Below, piece by piece: positions 62,893 to 64,000 of a stretch of 64,000 bases of DNA (position 1 is the first letter of the stretch; every line of letters begins with the position of its first letter). The stretch covers positions 1 to 64,000 of the forward strand of contig CAITMU010000070.1 in NCBI GenBank assembly GCA_903893565.1, written 5' to 3'. A program made the translations under genes and the position numbers. Below the pieces are notes generated by a model. The model saw nothing but the letters and a program-made list of their open reading frames with translations, was not told where the DNA came from and did no database searches. The DNA is from an uncultured beta proteobacterium. Lineage in GTDB: Bacteria > Pseudomonadota > Gammaproteobacteria > Burkholderiales > SG8-41.

Positions 62893-63876
62893 TTAATGTT
62901 TTTCGTCTACTTTGCCCACAATCTTTACTAAATTCGCCAAGCGTTCGGCATCCGTGTGCCAATAGCGCGTAAATTCTATGGCATTCAAATACTGTATCGG
63001 TGAGTTTAAATAGTTCATACTCTTAACAAACTCCGCGTCCGTGACTGCCTGATGAATCGACTCTTCCAAACGCGCAAAAATAGCCGGCGGTAGTCCTTTG
63101 GGGGCCAATAAACCGGCCCAGATATAATATTCAAGATCGGTGCCTAACTCCTTAAATGTGGGAACCCAAGGTAAGGCACTCAATCGCTTGTTGCCCCAAG
63201 TGACATAAGCCTGCAATTTTCCCGCTTTCACGTAACTGGCCAGTGCTGCGGGTCCGCCCACACTTAATTCCACATGTCCGCCTAGCAACGCGGTCAGAGC
63301 GGGGCCTCCTCCTGTGGTCGGCACATGTCTCATTTTAAGTTTATAGTGATGTAAAAACATCTCCATCGGCATATGAAGTGCACCGTAGATGCCCGATGAT
63401 GAAAAAGACAATTGCCCAGGTTTTAATCGCGCTAAAGCCACCAATTCTGCGATCGACTTAGCAGGCAATGACGGGTGAGACACGAGCAAAGTCGGATCAG
63501 CACTAATTAACGCCAACGCCACCAATTGGTCGAGGGTGTAAGCAGGTTTTCGGTTAAATAACACATCGGCAGCAGGAATCACCGAAATGCTGGATAAGGT
63601 CATCAATAAGGTATAGCCGTCGGCACGCGCGTTCGCCACCAGCGAATTGCCTATGGCTCCCCCCCCGCCAGGCTTATTCACGATGACCACCGGTTGCTTC
63701 ATCGCTTTTTCCATCGACAAGGCCAAGGGTCGCCCCGTAATATCGGCAACCCCTCCCGGAGGAAAGGGCACAATCATACTGATGGCTCGGTTGGGATACG
63801 CCTCTTCTGCGTAACACCCCAATCCCCTCATCAGAGCCATTACGACCAGAGCCTGAAGGATTATTGTTTTTTTCAT
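62893..63876 (-). CDS. tctC: tripartite tricarboxylate transporter binding protein (divergent Bug)
   Basis: 327 aa from the ATG at 63876 (AGGAG ten bases upstream; a TTG at 63897 would include the Shine-Dalgarno in the coding part). Signal peptide ILQALVVMALMRGLGCYA. Blocks: YPNRAISMIVPFPPGGVADITGR, NKPGGGG, ADGYTLLM. The usual HVPYKG loop reads HVPTTGGGPAL here, and a DEKH C terminus replaces the common ending. It is the receptor of the adjacent tctB-tctA, yet is more diverged than the orphan Bug proteins of the window. Confidence 0.9.
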   Translation of the reverse strand: MKKTIILQALVVMALMRGLGCYAEEAYPNRAISMIVPFPPGGVADITGRPLALSMEKAMKQPVVIVNKPGGGGAIGNSLVANARADGYTLLMTLSSISVIPAADVLFNRKPAYTLDQLVALALISADPTLLVSHPSLPAKSIAELVALARLKPGQLSFSSSGIYGALHMPMEMFLHHYKLKMRHVPTTGGGPALTALLGGHVELSVGGPAALASYVKAGKLQAYVTWGNKRLSALPWVPTFKELGTDLEYYIWAGLLAPKGLPPAIFARLEESIHQAVTDAEFVKSMNYLNSPIQYLNAIEFTRYWHTDAERLANLVKIVGKVDEKH

Positions 63877-63907
63877 CAGCCCTACTCCTCGACTCAATCA
63901 CATTGAC

Positions 63908-64000
63908 TTACGGATCGACATGCGCTCCCGAGGCCTTAACCACCTTAGCCCATTTAGCGATATCTTGATTCAGATATTGCTCAAACGCAGCGAGCCCCAT
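63908..64000 (-). CDS. Bug/TctC-family protein, 3' end only
   Basis: The last 30 codons of a gene cut by the window edge. The minus strand reads GLAAFEQYLNQDIAKWAKVV, then KASGAHVDP and a TAA stop at 63908. The pattern F..YL..DIAKWAKVVKASG is the standard C terminus of Bug proteins. It lies about 31 bp upstream of tctC, so two binding proteins stand in front of one TctBA pair. Confidence 0.8.
   Translation of the reverse strand: MGLAAFEQYLNQDIAKWAKVVKASGAHVDP

Noticed and set aside
1..64000. tRNA or rRNA genes
   Set aside because: By eye I found no T-loop or anticodon-arm pattern that folds, and no rRNA-like sequence; a covariance-model search would be decisive.

Overview
The window looks like part of the chromosome of a moderate-GC betaproteobacterium, most likely Burkholderiales and possibly Alcaligenaceae-like. 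This is an inference. It rests on the large number of Bug/TctC-type periplasmic solute-binding proteins (twelve complete genes and one cut by the right edge), on Burkholderiales-like catabolic gene sets, and on a clear heat-shock (sigma-32) promoter before htpG. I found no rRNA, tRNA or CRISPR array.

Layout. 441-7079 (+) is a six-gene catabolic operon: MDR oxidoreductase, acyl-CoA ligase, thioesterase, UbiD decarboxylase, 2-hydroxyacid dehydrogenase and a VOC protein. 15085-7131 (-) is a second cluster: a racemase-fold protein lacking both family cysteines, a flavoprotein dehydrogenase, an LVIVD-repeat protein, a 2-hydroxyacid dehydrogenase and three Bug proteins. 15347-18850 (+) is a tightly coupled four-gene operon of class III CoA-transferase, Gln-type thiol dioxygenase, crotonase and MDR reductase; it reads as a candidate 3-mercaptopropionate (organosulfur) pathway. 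19117-23018 (+) holds rfbB-rfbD-rfbA for dTDP-deoxysugar synthesis, without rfbC, running into a Bug gene. 23114-39267 is mixed housekeeping (dtd, srkA, DUF3025, DUF599, FIST) with more Bug genes and a divergent pair of gamma-glutamyltransferases. 39562-48212 (+) has two tandem Bug genes and a catabolic operon of HMG-CoA-lyase-like aldolase, enolase-superfamily enzyme, CapA-like protein, Bug, CoA-transferase and SMP-30 lactonase. htpG (-) follows.

From about 50.6 to 57.4 kb the character changes to an accessory island: a truncated hipA joined to an ISL3 transposase scrap, a membrane-anchored cupredoxin, a broken zeta-type kinase, a frameshifted DUF433/DUF5615 toxin-antitoxin pair, an apparently intact HepT/MntA pair, an intact zeta-like kinase with a small partner, an MqsA-like regulator and an IS21-type end. 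Beyond it lie an APC permease, a TetR-like regulator preceded by four tandem Shine-Dalgarno-bearing repeats, and a tctC-tctB-tctA transporter operon at the right edge.

How it fits together: the Bug proteins probably capture different carboxylates outside the inner membrane and are mostly placed beside the enzymes that process such acids (CoA ligases and transferases, dehydrogenases, decarboxylase, lyase, lactonase). Only one TctAB membrane pair is present, so most of the Bug proteins are orphans that would share a transporter or act as sensors.
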